Notes: a model not told the origin generated them from the letters alone. A stretch of DNA of 64,000 nt from an uncultured Actinomycetes bacterium (GCA_937927725.1 CALBSE010000074.1:1-64000), one strand, 5' to 3'. Shown: positions 16,280-25,748, numbered from the stretch's first letter. Made by a program: numbers and translations.

Positions 16280-17782
16280 TCAGCCGAGTCCGAATGGGTC
16301 GCTCTCGGGGCCTCCCGGAAGGCCGGGAAGGCGGAGTCCTCCGCCTGGTCGACCGCCACCAAGATCGGCTTCAAAATCGGGCAAACGCAAGGGGGCCTTG
16401 CCCTTCGGGGCGACGCGGCCGCCACCAGAGGTACGACCGCCGGGACCCTTGGACTTGCCCTTGGCCGCTTTGCGCCGGGACTTCGTCAGGCGCTTGGTTC
16501 CGGCGCCTCCCATGCGCTTCATCATCTTCGACATCTCTTTGAACTGCTTCACGAGCTCGCCGACCCGCGCCGGTTCAGTGCCCGAACCGTTCGCAATTCG
16601 GACCCGACGGGACTGATCGATGAGGTCGGGATCGACTCGCTCGGCCGGCGTCATCGATCGGATGATGGCCTCGACTCGGGCGATTTCGCGGTCGTCGATC
16701 TGAGCGTTCTTCACCTCTTTGGGAATGCCCGGCATCATGCCAAGCACACCCGAGAGCGGACCCATCTTCTTTAACTGCTGCATTTGGTCGAGGAAATCCT
16801 CGAGCGTGAACTGTCCTTCGAGAAGACGCGCGGCGGCTTCTTCGGCTTGATCCTTTTCGTAGACCTCTTCGGCCTTTTCGATGAGCGTGAGCATGTCGCC
16901 CATACCGAGGATGCGTCCGGCAAGACGGTCCGGATGGAACAGATCAAAGTCGCGAAGTTTTTCACCCGTCGATGCGAACGCAATCGGACGACCAACAACT
17001 TCCTTCACACTGAGAGCTGCGCCACCGCGGGCATCGCCATCGAGTTTGGTGAGGATGACACCGTCGAGTTCAAGCGTTGCGTGAAAGGCTTCCGCAGTGT
17101 TCACCGCGTCTTGACCGGTCATCGCGTCGATGACGAGGAACGTGTAATCGGGATCGACGGCTTCAGAGATTCGACGAACCTCGTCCATCAATTCGGCATC
17201 GATAGAGAGACGGCCGGCGGTGTCGACGATGACGACGTCGCGGCCGGTCTTACGTGCCTCGGTCAGCGCACTCTTGGCTACCTGCACGGGATCGGAGTCT
17301 TCAGAAAAAACGGGAACTTCGATTTGGCGACCGAGTGTGCGCAACTGCTCAACTGCCGCGGGACGCTGAAGATCAGCGCCGACAAGAAGCGGATGACGAC
17401 CTTGGCTCTTGAACCAACGAGCCAATTTCGCCGAGTTCGTGGTCTTACCCGAACCCTGCAAACCAGCCATGAGAACAACCGTTGGCGGCTTTGCGTTGTA
17501 GGTAATGCGAATGGTTTCGCCACCGAGAGTGGCGGTGAGTTCATCGTTAACGATCTTGACCATTTGCTGGCCAGGATTCAGCGCCTTGGAAACCTCTTCG
17601 CCGATGGCTCGATCACGGACACGTGCGCAGAAGTTCTTGACAACCGTGAAGTTGACGTCGGCTTCGAGCAGGGCGAGACGGATCTCACGAAGCGCTTCAT
17701 CGACATCGGCTTCGGAAAGTTTTCCTTTGCCCTTGAGTTTTCCGAGGACGGACTCAAAGCGGTCCGAAAGTGATTCAAACAT
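16280..17782 (-). CDS. ffh: Signal recognition particle protein Ffh
   Basis: A 500-aa SRP54 GTPase that binds SRP RNA and signal sequences and targets nascent membrane proteins. N domain residues 1-90; G domain with GLQGSGKTTNSAKLA, DTAGRLSID and TKLDGDARGG; a methionine-containing M domain with the RNA-binding segment RRVRIANGSG and MKRMG. After the M domain there is a Gly/Pro/Lys-rich tail of about 50 residues (from about 450), longer than in E. coli Ffh. The ATG overlaps the stop of a 22-codon ORF (TGATG), which is in turn coupled to ftsY, so targeting components are made together. Confidence 0.97.
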   Translation of the reverse strand: MFESLSDRFESVLGKLKGKGKLSEADVDEALREIRLALLEADVNFTVVKNFCARVRDRAIGEEVSKALNPGQQMVKIVNDELTATLGGETIRITYNAKPPTVVLMAGLQGSGKTTNSAKLARWFKSQGRHPLLVGADLQRPAAVEQLRTLGRQIEVPVFSEDSDPVQVAKSALTEARKTGRDVVIVDTAGRLSIDAELMDEVRRISEAVDPDYTFLVIDAMTGQDAVNTAEAFHATLELDGVILTKLDGDARGGAALSVKEVVGRPIAFASTGEKLRDFDLFHPDRLAGRILGMGDMLTLIEKAEEVYEKDQAEEAAARLLEGQFTLEDFLDQMQQLKKMGPLSGVLGMMPGIPKEVKNAQIDDREIARVEAIIRSMTPAERVDPDLIDQSRRVRIANGSGTEPARVGELVKQFKEMSKMMKRMGGAGTKRLTKSRRKAAKGKSKGPGGRTSGGGRVAPKGKAPLRLPDFEADLGGGRPGGGLRLPGLPGGPESDPFGLG

Positions 17783-17850
17783 CAGGCCGCAACCTCAACA
17801 GTTTCGTCGTCACTAGCAAGAACATCGTCGTGAAAGGTGAGCGTCTTCAT
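17782..17850 (-). CDS. Possible 22-aa small ORF between ftsY and ffh
   Basis: A 23-codon frame begins MKTLTFHDDVLASDD and ends TVEVAA, with net acidic charge. Its ATG overlaps the ftsY stop (ATGA) and its TGA overlaps the ffh start (TGATG); GGAGG lies ten bases before its ATG. This is exactly the junction geometry of coupled genes in this window. It may be a real small protein, a device for re-initiating ribosomes from ftsY to ffh, or chance. I recognise no family. Confidence 0.45.
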   Translation of the reverse strand: MKTLTFHDDVLASDDETVEVAA

Positions 17851-19046
17851 GCGAAAAGAGCCTCCACGAATTCGTGTGCATCGAATGGAACGAGATCTTC
17901 CGCGCCTTCGCCAAGGCCAACCAATTTCACCGGAATTCCCAGTTGATCGTGAATGGCAATCACGATGCCGCCCTTCGCGGAACCATCGAGTTTTGTGAGC
18001 ACGACACCAGTGAGTTCCACTGCGTCTGTGAATTGTTTTGCTTGCACCAACCCGTTTTGTCCGGTGGTTGCATCAATCACCAAGAGGACCTCTGTCACGG
18101 TTCCGGCACCCTTGTCCGCCACTCGGCGAACCTTGCTGAGTTCTTCCATGAGATTCACATTGTTGTGAAGTCGGCCAGCGGTGTCGGCCAGAACGAGATC
18201 AATGTTTCGTGCATTGGCTGCATCGACGCCGTCGAAAATCACTGCACTTGGATCTCCGCCTTCACTGCCGCGCACGAGTTCGGCGCCAGCGCGCTCAGCC
18301 CACATTCCCAATTGCTCTGCCGCCGCGGCGCGGAAGGTATCGCCCGCCGCCATCAGCACGGTGCGGCCGTCTCGCACTTCGCGCACGCCTAATTTTCCGA
18401 TCGTCGTGGTCTTTCCCACACCATTGACGCCAACAAAGAGCCACACCGTTGGACCGGACTCATTCGACATCTTGAGATCGCGATCGAAGCCACTCAATCG
18501 ATCGGCCATCTCTGCCTTCAGGGCACCGAGTAGTTCTTCGCCGTTGGAAAGGCCGTCGGCCTTCACTCGCGCCCGCAGATGGTCAAGTAGTTCCTGGGTT
18601 GACGCCACACCGACGTCGGCCAAAATCAGGGCTTCTTCAAGCTCATCCCATGTTTCGGCATCGATCTTTGAACGACCAGCGATAGAACCCATCGCGCCCG
18701 ACAGAGCGGCACGAGCTTTTCCGAGTCGATCGCGGAAACGCGGACGTTCAACAACTACGTCTGCTTCTTCAACTTCGACGACCGCAGGTGCGACCGATTC
18801 GGCGGAGACTTCCTCCACAACGGTGTCATCGGCCGGAAGTCGAGTCGCAAGATCGGCAGCGACTTCTGCTTCGACCAACGCATCACGCGCCGCTTCTTCA
18901 GCCGGAACAACGCGGTCGTCGACCGGCGCCCGACGCTTCGACGATGGCTCGATGACCCCTCGGCGATTCCGGGGAGCGATAAATCCGAGCCCGATAATCA
19001 GGCCCAAGAGGACGAAGACGGCAACGATGATGAGGATCACGGTCAT
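17847..19046 (-). CDS. ftsY: Signal recognition particle receptor FtsY
   Basis: A 399-aa SRP receptor GTPase. It begins with a transmembrane helix (residues 2-24, VILIIVAVFVLLGLIIGLGFI), as in other actinobacteria, followed by an acidic low-complexity A region (about 45-95), an N domain and a G domain with GVNGVGKTTTIGKL, DTAGRLHNN and TKLDGSAKGG. It receives SRP-ribosome complexes at the membrane. Its stop overlaps the start of a 22-codon ORF leading into ffh. In many actinobacteria ftsY lies next to smc; here 6.7 kb of other genes intervene. Confidence 0.97.
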   Translation of the reverse strand: MTVILIIVAVFVLLGLIIGLGFIAPRNRRGVIEPSSKRRAPVDDRVVPAEEAARDALVEAEVAADLATRLPADDTVVEEVSAESVAPAVVEVEEADVVVERPRFRDRLGKARAALSGAMGSIAGRSKIDAETWDELEEALILADVGVASTQELLDHLRARVKADGLSNGEELLGALKAEMADRLSGFDRDLKMSNESGPTVWLFVGVNGVGKTTTIGKLGVREVRDGRTVLMAAGDTFRAAAAEQLGMWAERAGAELVRGSEGGDPSAVIFDGVDAANARNIDLVLADTAGRLHNNVNLMEELSKVRRVADKGAGTVTEVLLVIDATTGQNGLVQAKQFTDAVELTGVVLTKLDGSAKGGIVIAIHDQLGIPVKLVGLGEGAEDLVPFDAHEFVEALFA

Positions 19047-19141
19047 GGGCAGACGAGCCTAGTGGGCCACCCCTTCGACTCATCCGGGCGCAACGGAAGA
19101 CACCTGACCCCACGCCCCGAAAGGTGGCCCCAAACGCGCCA

Positions 19142-19165
19142 GTGGCCGCCCTTGCGGGCGACCAC
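19142..19165 (-). terminator. Possible terminator after the HtrA-like gene
   Basis: A 10-bp stem with one mismatch (GTGGCCGCCC / GGGCGACCAC, loop TTGC) lies 29 bases after the protease stop on the minus strand. No U tract; similar GC-rich hairpins end other genes here. Confidence 0.5.
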
Positions 19166-19193
19166 CGACAACGACCCGATTCGGATGTTTGGC

Positions 19194-20432
19194 TTACTTC
19201 AACGTTCCAAGGGTGACATCGACATCGAGGATCTTGCCGTCGCGGTTGACCTCGACGACGACCTTGTCGCCAGGGCTGTAACCACTGGCCATTCCCCGGA
19301 GTTCGTCAAAGCTGCGCACCGGAACACCGTCGACCGCAACAATGAGGTCGCCCGACTTAATGCCGGCCTTATCGGCGGCGCCGCCACTCGTGACGCTCTG
19401 GACATAGGCGCCAGCGCTACCTGATGGCGTTGTGCTCGGACCACTCAGTCCAAGGCCGGCGCGAGCAACGGTGTTGCCTGCTGCGAGCTGATCGGCGACT
19501 CGCTTGGCGGTAGAGATCGGGATGGCAAAACCGATTCCCGTGTTTTCACCGGTCTGGCTGTAGATCGACGAATTGATTCCCATGATCTCGGCATTTCGAT
19601 TGGCCAGCGCGCCACCCGAGTTACCCGGGTTGATCGAAGCGTCGGTCTGGATCATGTTGATGACGACGCTCTTTTCATTCGGCACCGGACGATTTACCGC
19701 CGAGACGATGCCTGAGGTCACGGTCTGCTCAAGTCCGTAAGGGCTGCCGACTGCAACGGCGATCTGCCCAACATGAGGCTTCTCTGTCGCCAGCTTTGCC
19801 GCGGGCGCTTGGAGGCCGGTGGCCCGAACCACAGCGATATCGGTTCCGGTATCGGCGCCGAGCACCTGCCCCTTCACGGCGGTGCCGTGTGCATCGCGAA
19901 CCGTCACCGTCGTGGCCGTGCCAACAACGTGAGCATTCGTGATGAATAGATCAGTGTCGTACGCGACGCCTGAACCAAGACCTTCGGTCGTTTCGATCTG
20001 CACGACCGAAGGACTCACCGTTGCCGCCACGTACGCGATGGGCTCAGAGCCCGGATCAATGGTGACTGCAGTCGTCGTTACCTGACCGTTCGCACTGGAA
20101 CTGCGGACGACCGTGGTCTTGTTGTCATCGACAAGCGAACGAATGCCGAAGCCAAGACCAAAGAGTCCGGCGACAACAACTAGGGCGACGGCAACACGCA
20201 AGAACGAATTCGAGCGACGAGGACCAGATGGCCTGACGGTGCGCTCGGGCGGCGGGGTTGGAGCTCCACCCCACGCATCGACGGTGGGAACCGGCGGCAC
20301 GGGAGGGGTCGGCGCGGTGGGGCCGCCGCTCCCCCACGCTGGGGGCATCGGAGCGGGTTCCCAACCACCCGCCGGAGTCGGCGGGTTCGGGGGCTGAGGT
20401 GGCATTGCGGGGGGCTGGTTGTCCCAAGTCAT
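19194..20432 (-). CDS. HtrA/DegP-like serine protease with PDZ domain
   Basis: A 412-aa S1C protease of the envelope. N-terminal cytoplasmic Pro-rich region (1-75), one transmembrane helix (about 80-98), a trypsin-like domain with His in FITNAHVVG, Asp in GTDIAVV and Ser in NPGNSGGAL, and one C-terminal PDZ domain (about 320-410, GAYVQSVTSGGAADKAGIKSGDLI). It should degrade or refold damaged exported proteins. A two-component system lies upstream on the same strand, a common pairing in actinobacteria (MprAB with PepD), so envelope-stress control is likely but inferred. Confidence 0.94.
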   Translation of the reverse strand: MTWDNQPPAMPPQPPNPPTPAGGWEPAPMPPAWGSGGPTAPTPPVPPVPTVDAWGGAPTPPPERTVRPSGPRRSNSFLRVAVALVVVAGLFGLGFGIRSLVDDNKTTVVRSSSANGQVTTTAVTIDPGSEPIAYVAATVSPSVVQIETTEGLGSGVAYDTDLFITNAHVVGTATTVTVRDAHGTAVKGQVLGADTGTDIAVVRATGLQAPAAKLATEKPHVGQIAVAVGSPYGLEQTVTSGIVSAVNRPVPNEKSVVINMIQTDASINPGNSGGALANRNAEIMGINSSIYSQTGENTGIGFAIPISTAKRVADQLAAGNTVARAGLGLSGPSTTPSGSAGAYVQSVTSGGAADKAGIKSGDLIVAVDGVPVRSFDELRGMASGYSPGDKVVVEVNRDGKILDVDVTLGTLK

Positions 20433-20562
20433 AACGAATCGGCTCCTGCAGCGGTTTCGGGTCGAATGGTACGGACACCAAGTGGTGAACGTGTGCGCAA
20501 CGTACTGAGCGGCAGCGAAAGCCGAACGAAAGTCAAACCTTCTTCAGAAAATTTACTGCTGC

Positions 20563-21864
20563 CTATGCCATCGCACTCGAAGGAGGAGGCGGAGACAGCG
20601 ATTCTGTCGGCGCCAACGCCGGTAGCCAGAGTGCGAATGCAGAGCCGTGGTCGACCTGCGACACAAGCTTCACTTCCCCACCATGAACTTCGGCAATCTG
20701 ACGAACGATGGTGAGACCGAGCCCGCTTCTGCCCTGCTCGCGGCCTTCTCGGGGGTTTCCTCGCCAGAACCGCTGGAAGACCCGGTCTTGATCCGCCGGA
20801 TCGATCCCTGGGCCTTGATCTTCAACGGCAATCCAAACCCACGGTCCATCAAGACCTCCACGAAGGCGAACGGTTGTGCCCTCGGGTGAATAGCGAATGG
20901 CATTGGCGAGAAGGTTTCCGAGCGCTTGGCGCAATGCCAAACGATCACCAATCACCCAAAGACCTGACGAGGCGTGATGAACAAGATGCACGCCGGCAGC
21001 GACAGCCGGTGCAGTGAACTCTTCAGCAGCCTCGTCGATGAGTTGTGCAACATCGACGGGATCGCGCTCAAGCGACAACGTTCCCTTGCGCGCATACACA
21101 AGGAGATCGTCGACAAGTCGAGCCATTCGTTCAGAAGAACGTTCGACGACTTCGGCAGTATGACGAAGGTCTTCCGCGCTTGCATCGGGGTCAGAAAGTG
21201 TGACTTCGAGGTTGGTGCGGATTACCGCGAGGGGATTTCGAAGTTCGTGACTTGCTTCGTGAATGAATTGACGCTGACCTTCGAATGCTTCGTCGAGACG
21301 TCCAAGCATGTCGTCGAACGTGTCGGCGAGTTGCCGAAGTTCATCGTTCGGACCACCGAGATCAATTCGCTGCTTCAGATCACTCGCCTGGATTTCGCGA
21401 ACGGAATTTGAAATTTCGCCAAGAGGTCGAAGCACGCGACCACTTACGATCCAGCCGACGACGAGGCTGGTAAAGAACAACGCCAGCAATGCCCAAATCG
21501 AATACACGCGAAGCGCATCGAGCGCACGTTCGTTTACGGCCCGCTGCACCAATTGCGCTTGATCGGGCTGGATAAACGTGATGCCGCCGACTTGGAAGGC
21601 AGTTGCTGAGATCTTTTGACTGCGAAGCGAATGTTGTAGGCCGAGGTAAATGCCGCCAACGACCAATGCAGCTAGCCCAAAAACTAAAATCGACCAGATC
21701 GCGGTGAGACGAAAACGAATCGAGCCCATCCAGGCGGGTAGGCGATTTGAAGCCCGGTACGAACGAGAGTGCAATCGAGTCCGAACCGCGCTCGTTGAGC
21801 GCGATTGCTCGATGGAGTCGTCATCCCGATCTGCGTCGGATTCGGAGAGATGCGGATCAATCAC
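20563..21864 (-). CDS. Sensor histidine kinase
   Basis: A 433-aa class I kinase. Two transmembrane helices (about 50-75 and 120-140) bracket a short extracytoplasmic loop; a HAMP segment follows, then HisKA with HEASHELRNPLAVIRTNLEV and an HATPase with N box NLLANAIRYSPEGT, G boxes DQGPGID and GRSGLGLTIV. The GTG start overlaps the regulator stop (GTGA), so the pair is translated together. The small sensor loop suggests a membrane-stress cue; the adjacent HtrA-like gene fits that reading. The signal is unknown. Confidence 0.93.
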   Translation of the reverse strand: MIDPHLSESDADRDDDSIEQSRSTSAVRTRLHSRSYRASNRLPAWMGSIRFRLTAIWSILVFGLAALVVGGIYLGLQHSLRSQKISATAFQVGGITFIQPDQAQLVQRAVNERALDALRVYSIWALLALFFTSLVVGWIVSGRVLRPLGEISNSVREIQASDLKQRIDLGGPNDELRQLADTFDDMLGRLDEAFEGQRQFIHEASHELRNPLAVIRTNLEVTLSDPDASAEDLRHTAEVVERSSERMARLVDDLLVYARKGTLSLERDPVDVAQLIDEAAEEFTAPAVAAGVHLVHHASSGLWVIGDRLALRQALGNLLANAIRYSPEGTTVRLRGGLDGPWVWIAVEDQGPGIDPADQDRVFQRFWRGNPREGREQGRSGLGLTIVRQIAEVHGGEVKLVSQVDHGSAFALWLPALAPTESLSPPPPSSAMA

Positions 21865-22535
21865 GGGTCGAGCAACCGATATCCCGAACCAATGACAGTT
21901 TCGATAAGCGGAGTCTCATCATCGATCGAAACTTTGCGGCGAAGCGTTCCGACGGTGACACGAACGGTATTCGTAAAGGGATCAGCATGTTCGTCCCAAA
22001 CGTGTTCGAGCAATGTCTCCTGCGAAATCACTTCACCTGCGTGCAACATGAAATAACGAAGAAGCGCAAATTCCTTTGCCGTGAGATCAAGACGCCGCGT
22101 TCCGCGCTTTGCCTCGTGGCGCGCGTCGTCGAGTTCAAGTTCACCGACAATCGTGACTGACGAAACTGCTCGAGAATCACGGCGCAGCAATGAGCGCACT
22201 CGCGCCAAAAGTTCAGGAAACGCGAACGGCTTGACGAGATAGTCGTCCGCTCCGTCGTCGAGACCAGCAACGCGATCTTCAAGTCCGTCACGCGCGGTCA
22301 ACATCAGTATTCGGGGCTGAGGGTCGGCTTCGGCCCGCACTCGCTGGCAGACCTCACGACCGTCAATTCCAGGCATGGTGATGTCGAGGCACAGTAGGTC
22401 ATAGGCATTGACCATGATTTTGTCGAGAGCGTCGGCGCCATCGTTCGAGACATCGACCGCGTAACCCTCACGGCGCAACCCTCGGGCCACGGCCTCGGCC
22501 AAATCGACTTCATCATCAACAACCAAGACTCGCAC
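21861..22535 (-). CDS. OmpR-family response regulator
   Basis: A 224-aa regulator: receiver domain (VRVLVVDDEVD acidic pair, phospho-Asp in LLCLDITMPG, K in YLVKPF) and a C-terminal winged helix (RRLDLTAKEFALLRYFMLHAGEVISQETLLEHVWD ... VRVTVGTLRRKV). The start chosen is the GTG directly at the receiver fold; 20 more in-frame codons are open upstream but lie in the divergent promoter region. It is co-transcribed with the kinase gene that follows. Target genes are not known; the HtrA-like gene downstream is a candidate. Confidence 0.94.
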   Translation of the reverse strand: MRVLVVDDEVDLAEAVARGLRREGYAVDVSNDGADALDKIMVNAYDLLCLDITMPGIDGREVCQRVRAEADPQPRILMLTARDGLEDRVAGLDDGADDYLVKPFAFPELLARVRSLLRRDSRAVSSVTIVGELELDDARHEAKRGTRRLDLTAKEFALLRYFMLHAGEVISQETLLEHVWDEHADPFTNTVRVTVGTLRRKVSIDDETPLIETVIGSGYRLLDP

Positions 22536-22719
22536 GGCGTTGACGGTACCGCCCCAGACCCGCCGAGCCCTTGCACTCGCCTTCGCCCGAACCATTTACG
22601 GCCGACGACAAAATTCTTTCTCGGCTTTATGGTGGTCTTCGGTCCGATGTGGTCCCCTTCGCTCCATGACTGCGACCCACAACGCCCAACTCACCCCAGA
22701 TCCCTTCCAGGAGCCCCCG

Positions 22720-23775
22720 ATGTCCGATCCGTCGTTCCCTTCCGCCTCGACCCCGGCCCCCACCGACAACACCGCTGCTCGGTCGGCCGATGCCGCACTG
22801 CTTGAGTCGGCGCTCATGGAAATGAAGAAGGTCATCGTCGGTCAGGACCGAGCGATCGAGCGCCTTTTCGTCGGCCTTCTTGCCCGTGGCCACGTGCTTC
22901 TCGAGGGCGTCCCGGGTCTGGCGAAGACCCTTGCGGTCGAGACCCTCGCCACCGTCATCGGGGGCAATTACAACCGATTGCAGTTCACCCCCGACCTTCT
23001 TCCCGCCGACCTCATCGGCACGCGCATCTTCCGTGCATCAAACGAAACGTTCGATATCGAATGGGGTCCGGTCTTCGCCAACATCGTTCTTGCTGACGAA
23101 ATCAACCGCGCTCCGGCAAAGGTGCAGTCCGCCCTGCTCGAGGTCATGGCCGAGCATCAGGTCTCCATCGCTGGCACCACGAAAAAGGTCCCGGAGCCGT
23201 TCTTGGTGCTCGCCACTCAGAACCCAATTGAGAGCGAAGGCGTCTACCCACTTCCAGAAGCTCAGCGCGATCGTTTCCTGATGAAGGTCGTGGTTGGCTA
23301 TCCCACCGCCGCTGAAGAAGCACAGATCGTTGCCCGCATGGGCGTCGGCGCACCCAAGGCACAGCAGGTCCTGAGTCTTGAACAACTCATTCAGCTGCAG
23401 GCCTCGTGCGATGCGGTGCATGTTGCACCCGCCGTTGCCGACTACGCCGTTCGCCTTGTGCTCGCCACTCGCGAGCCCGCCGCGTACGGACTTCCTGAAC
23501 TTTCAGAACTCATTTCCTGGGGCGGAAGCCCACGCGCATCCCTTGGCCTTGTTGCCGGCGGTCGAGCGCTCGCTCTGATGCGTGGCCGTTCGTACGTCTT
23601 GCCCCAAGACATCTTCGATATCGCTCCCGACGTGTTGCGTCACCGCGTTGTGCCATCGTACGAAGCGCTTGCGCAGGGACTTTCAGTTGAGCAGATCCTC
23701 GCCCGCCTTCTCTCGACCGTGCATGCGCCCGTCATCGCTCCGTCGCAGAACCCGACCGCAGTTACCGGCCGGTGA
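22720..23775 (+). CDS. MoxR-family AAA+ ATPase
   Basis: A 351-aa AAA+ chaperone. Walker A is EGVPGLAKT, Walker B is IVLADEINRAPAKVQSALLEVMAE, and the sensor region is LVLATQNPIESEGVYPLPEAQRDRF. MoxR proteins act with VWA proteins to mature or activate other complexes. The ATG at MSDPSFPS was chosen because AGGAG lies six bases upstream; an ATG 18 codons earlier has no such site. It is first in a tight operon with a DUF58 protein (GTGA overlap) and a VWA membrane protein (ATGA overlap), the standard MoxR module. The client is unknown. Confidence 0.95.
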   Translation: MSDPSFPSASTPAPTDNTAARSADAALLESALMEMKKVIVGQDRAIERLFVGLLARGHVLLEGVPGLAKTLAVETLATVIGGNYNRLQFTPDLLPADLIGTRIFRASNETFDIEWGPVFANIVLADEINRAPAKVQSALLEVMAEHQVSIAGTTKKVPEPFLVLATQNPIESEGVYPLPEAQRDRFLMKVVVGYPTAAEEAQIVARMGVGAPKAQQVLSLEQLIQLQASCDAVHVAPAVADYAVRLVLATREPAAYGLPELSELISWGGSPRASLGLVAGGRALALMRGRSYVLPQDIFDIAPDVLRHRVVPSYEALAQGLSVEQILARLLSTVHAPVIAPSQNPTAVTGR

Positions 23776-24773
23776 GCGCCAAGAAAACCGCGGCTCCCTC
23801 AATTGACGGAACTCCAGCCGCGGAGATTCTCCGCCGCCTTGAAATCAGCGTGACTCGTCGACTCGACGGTTTGCTGCAAGGAGACCACCGCGGGCTCACG
23901 CCGGGCCACGGTTCAGAACCCGGAGAGATTCGGGCGTACCAACCGGGCGATGACGTTCGCCGCATTGACTGGAACGTCACCGCCCGCCTCGGCGAAACAC
24001 ACGTGCGCGACAGCGTTGCGGATCGCGAGCTTGAAACGTGGATCCTTGTGGATGCATCGGCATCGCTTGCGTTCGGAACGGCAACCTGCGAAAAACGCGA
24101 TCTCGCTCTTGCTGGCGTTGCCGCAACTGGATTCCTCACGGCTCGAACCGGCAACCGAATCGGAGCAATGACGATCGGGCCCGATGGCGCGTCGCCTCCC
24201 GTACCAGCCCGATCCGGGCGAGTGCACATGCAAGCGCTACTGCGTCAGGTCTTAACTGCGCTCGATAACCCGCAGCCCGGACGCACTGACCTCACCGCCG
24301 GATTACGGCGCATCGCAGGAACAGCAAAGCGTCGAGGCCTCATCGTGGTGATCTCGGATTTCCTCGACCCAGGTCCTTGGGATGCAGCACTCCGCACCCT
24401 GGCGCTTCGCCACGATGTGTTGTGCATCGAAGTTGTCGATCCCGTTGAACTCGCGCTTCCCGATGTCGGAATGCTGTTACTCCACGACACCGTGACCGGT
24501 CGCGAAATCGAAGTGCCAACCGGTAACGCAAAGTTCCGCGAGCGCTATGCACGAGCCGCAGCTGATCAACGATCGGCGATTGCATCTCGTATCCGCGCAA
24601 CGAGTGCCGATCATTTAGTGCTCCGCACCGATCGCGATTGGTTGCTTGATCTCGCTCGATTCGTTTCTCGTCGACGCGACCGCATTGATTCACTTTCTCG
24701 TTCCGCCGCTCACGGCTCCGGAAATGTCGGAGCAATTGCCGGAGCGACCCTCACCACTGGAGCCATCCGATGA
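23772..24773 (+). CDS. DUF58 domain protein
   Basis: A 333-aa protein of the family encoded beside MoxR. It has the DUF58 core GEIRAYQPGDDVRRIDWNVTARLGETHVRD (about residues 55-85) and a VWA-like continuation (ETWILVDASASLAFG; RGLIVVISDFLDPGPWD). DUF58 proteins lack a known enzymatic activity and are taken to be adaptors for MoxR clients. No clear membrane helix is seen. It starts at a GTG overlapping the moxR stop and ends overlapping the VWA gene. Confidence 0.92.
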   Translation: MSAKKTAAPSIDGTPAAEILRRLEISVTRRLDGLLQGDHRGLTPGHGSEPGEIRAYQPGDDVRRIDWNVTARLGETHVRDSVADRELETWILVDASASLAFGTATCEKRDLALAGVAATGFLTARTGNRIGAMTIGPDGASPPVPARSGRVHMQALLRQVLTALDNPQPGRTDLTAGLRRIAGTAKRRGLIVVISDFLDPGPWDAALRTLALRHDVLCIEVVDPVELALPDVGMLLLHDTVTGREIEVPTGNAKFRERYARAAADQRSAIASRIRATSADHLVLRTDRDWLLDLARFVSRRRDRIDSLSRSAAHGSGNVGAIAGATLTTGAIR

Positions 24774-25729
24774 TGGGTATTTCCTTTCTCAGCCCATGGC
24801 GATTGCTGCTGCTCTTCGTGGTCGTTGCCCTTGGTGTCACCTACGCCGTCTTCCAAAAACGACGTTCGAAGTACGCAGTGCGATTCACCAATCTCGAATT
24901 ACTCGAGTCGATCGCCCCGAATCGCCCAGGTTGGCGACGGCACGTTGCTGCTGCAGTTCAGCTCGTTGCTCTGGCTGCATTGGTGTTGGCATTCGCACAG
25001 CCTGTGCACGATGTGAAGGTCCCCCGAGAACGAGCAACGGTGATGCTTGCACTCGACGTCTCGCTTTCGATGGAAGCAACCGATGTGAAGCCCAGTCGCA
25101 TTGAGGCAGCCAAATCAGCGGCAACCGCGTTCCTCGATGATGTCCCGAAGCAATTCAATGTTGGTCTCGTCACCTTCGCCGGTAGCGCCAAGATCCGTGT
25201 CGCTCCCACGACCAACCGTGAGCAGGTTGCGAACGCGATCCAAAACGCGCAACTCGCCGACGGAACAGCAATCGGCGACGCAATCGATTCAAGCCTCGAC
25301 GCTCTTGGTGATGTGCCGCCCGCACCTGATGGAGCCACTGTGCCCGCCGCAATCGTTTTGCTTTCTGACGGAACAACGACCATGGGAACGGCAAATGCGA
25401 CGGCTACAAAGCGGGCATCTGACGAAGGCGTACCCGTCTCAACCATTGCCTTCGGCACGCCGACTGGGACTGTCACCCTTCCGAATGGTCAAAGTGTGAG
25501 TGTTCCCGTTGATGCACCTGCACTCAAGACCATCGCCACTGAAACTGGTGGAAATTCCTACGAGGCAAAGACCCAGAACCAGTTGACCGACGTGTACTCG
25601 AAGATTGGATCCTCAATCGGTTACGAAACGGCGCAGTCGTCACTTACACAGTGGTTCGTCGCTGCATCGTTCCTCACGTTGGTTGTTGCGTCCGGGCTGG
25701 CACTCGCCTGGTCAAACCGGCTTCCGTAG
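24770..25729 (+). CDS. VWA-domain membrane protein (BatA-like)
   Basis: A 319-aa protein with N-terminal helices (about 5-22 and 55-75), a von Willebrand A domain with the MIDAS motif LDVSLSMEATDV (DxSxS) and a C-terminal transmembrane helix (about 295-315). This is the BatA/BatB layout: a VWA domain anchored on both sides. It presumably binds the MoxR ATPase or its client at the membrane. It is the last gene of the MoxR operon, and a strong hairpin follows. Confidence 0.92.
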   Translation: MMGISFLSPWRLLLLFVVVALGVTYAVFQKRRSKYAVRFTNLELLESIAPNRPGWRRHVAAAVQLVALAALVLAFAQPVHDVKVPRERATVMLALDVSLSMEATDVKPSRIEAAKSAATAFLDDVPKQFNVGLVTFAGSAKIRVAPTTNREQVANAIQNAQLADGTAIGDAIDSSLDALGDVPPAPDGATVPAAIVLLSDGTTTMGTANATATKRASDEGVPVSTIAFGTPTGTVTLPNGQSVSVPVDAPALKTIATETGGNSYEAKTQNQLTDVYSKIGSSIGYETAQSSLTQWFVAASFLTLVVASGLALAWSNRLP

Positions 25730-25748
25730 TCGCCGCAGCCCAGAACGC

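Noticed and set aside
16784..17773. 329-aa plus-strand open frame across ffh
   Set aside because: Long but antisense to the SRP GTPase; it shows no motif or ribosome-binding site.
18181..19062. 293-aa Ser/Arg/Thr-rich plus-strand frame across ftsY
   Set aside because: Antisense shadow of ftsY; composition is unlike real proteins of this window.
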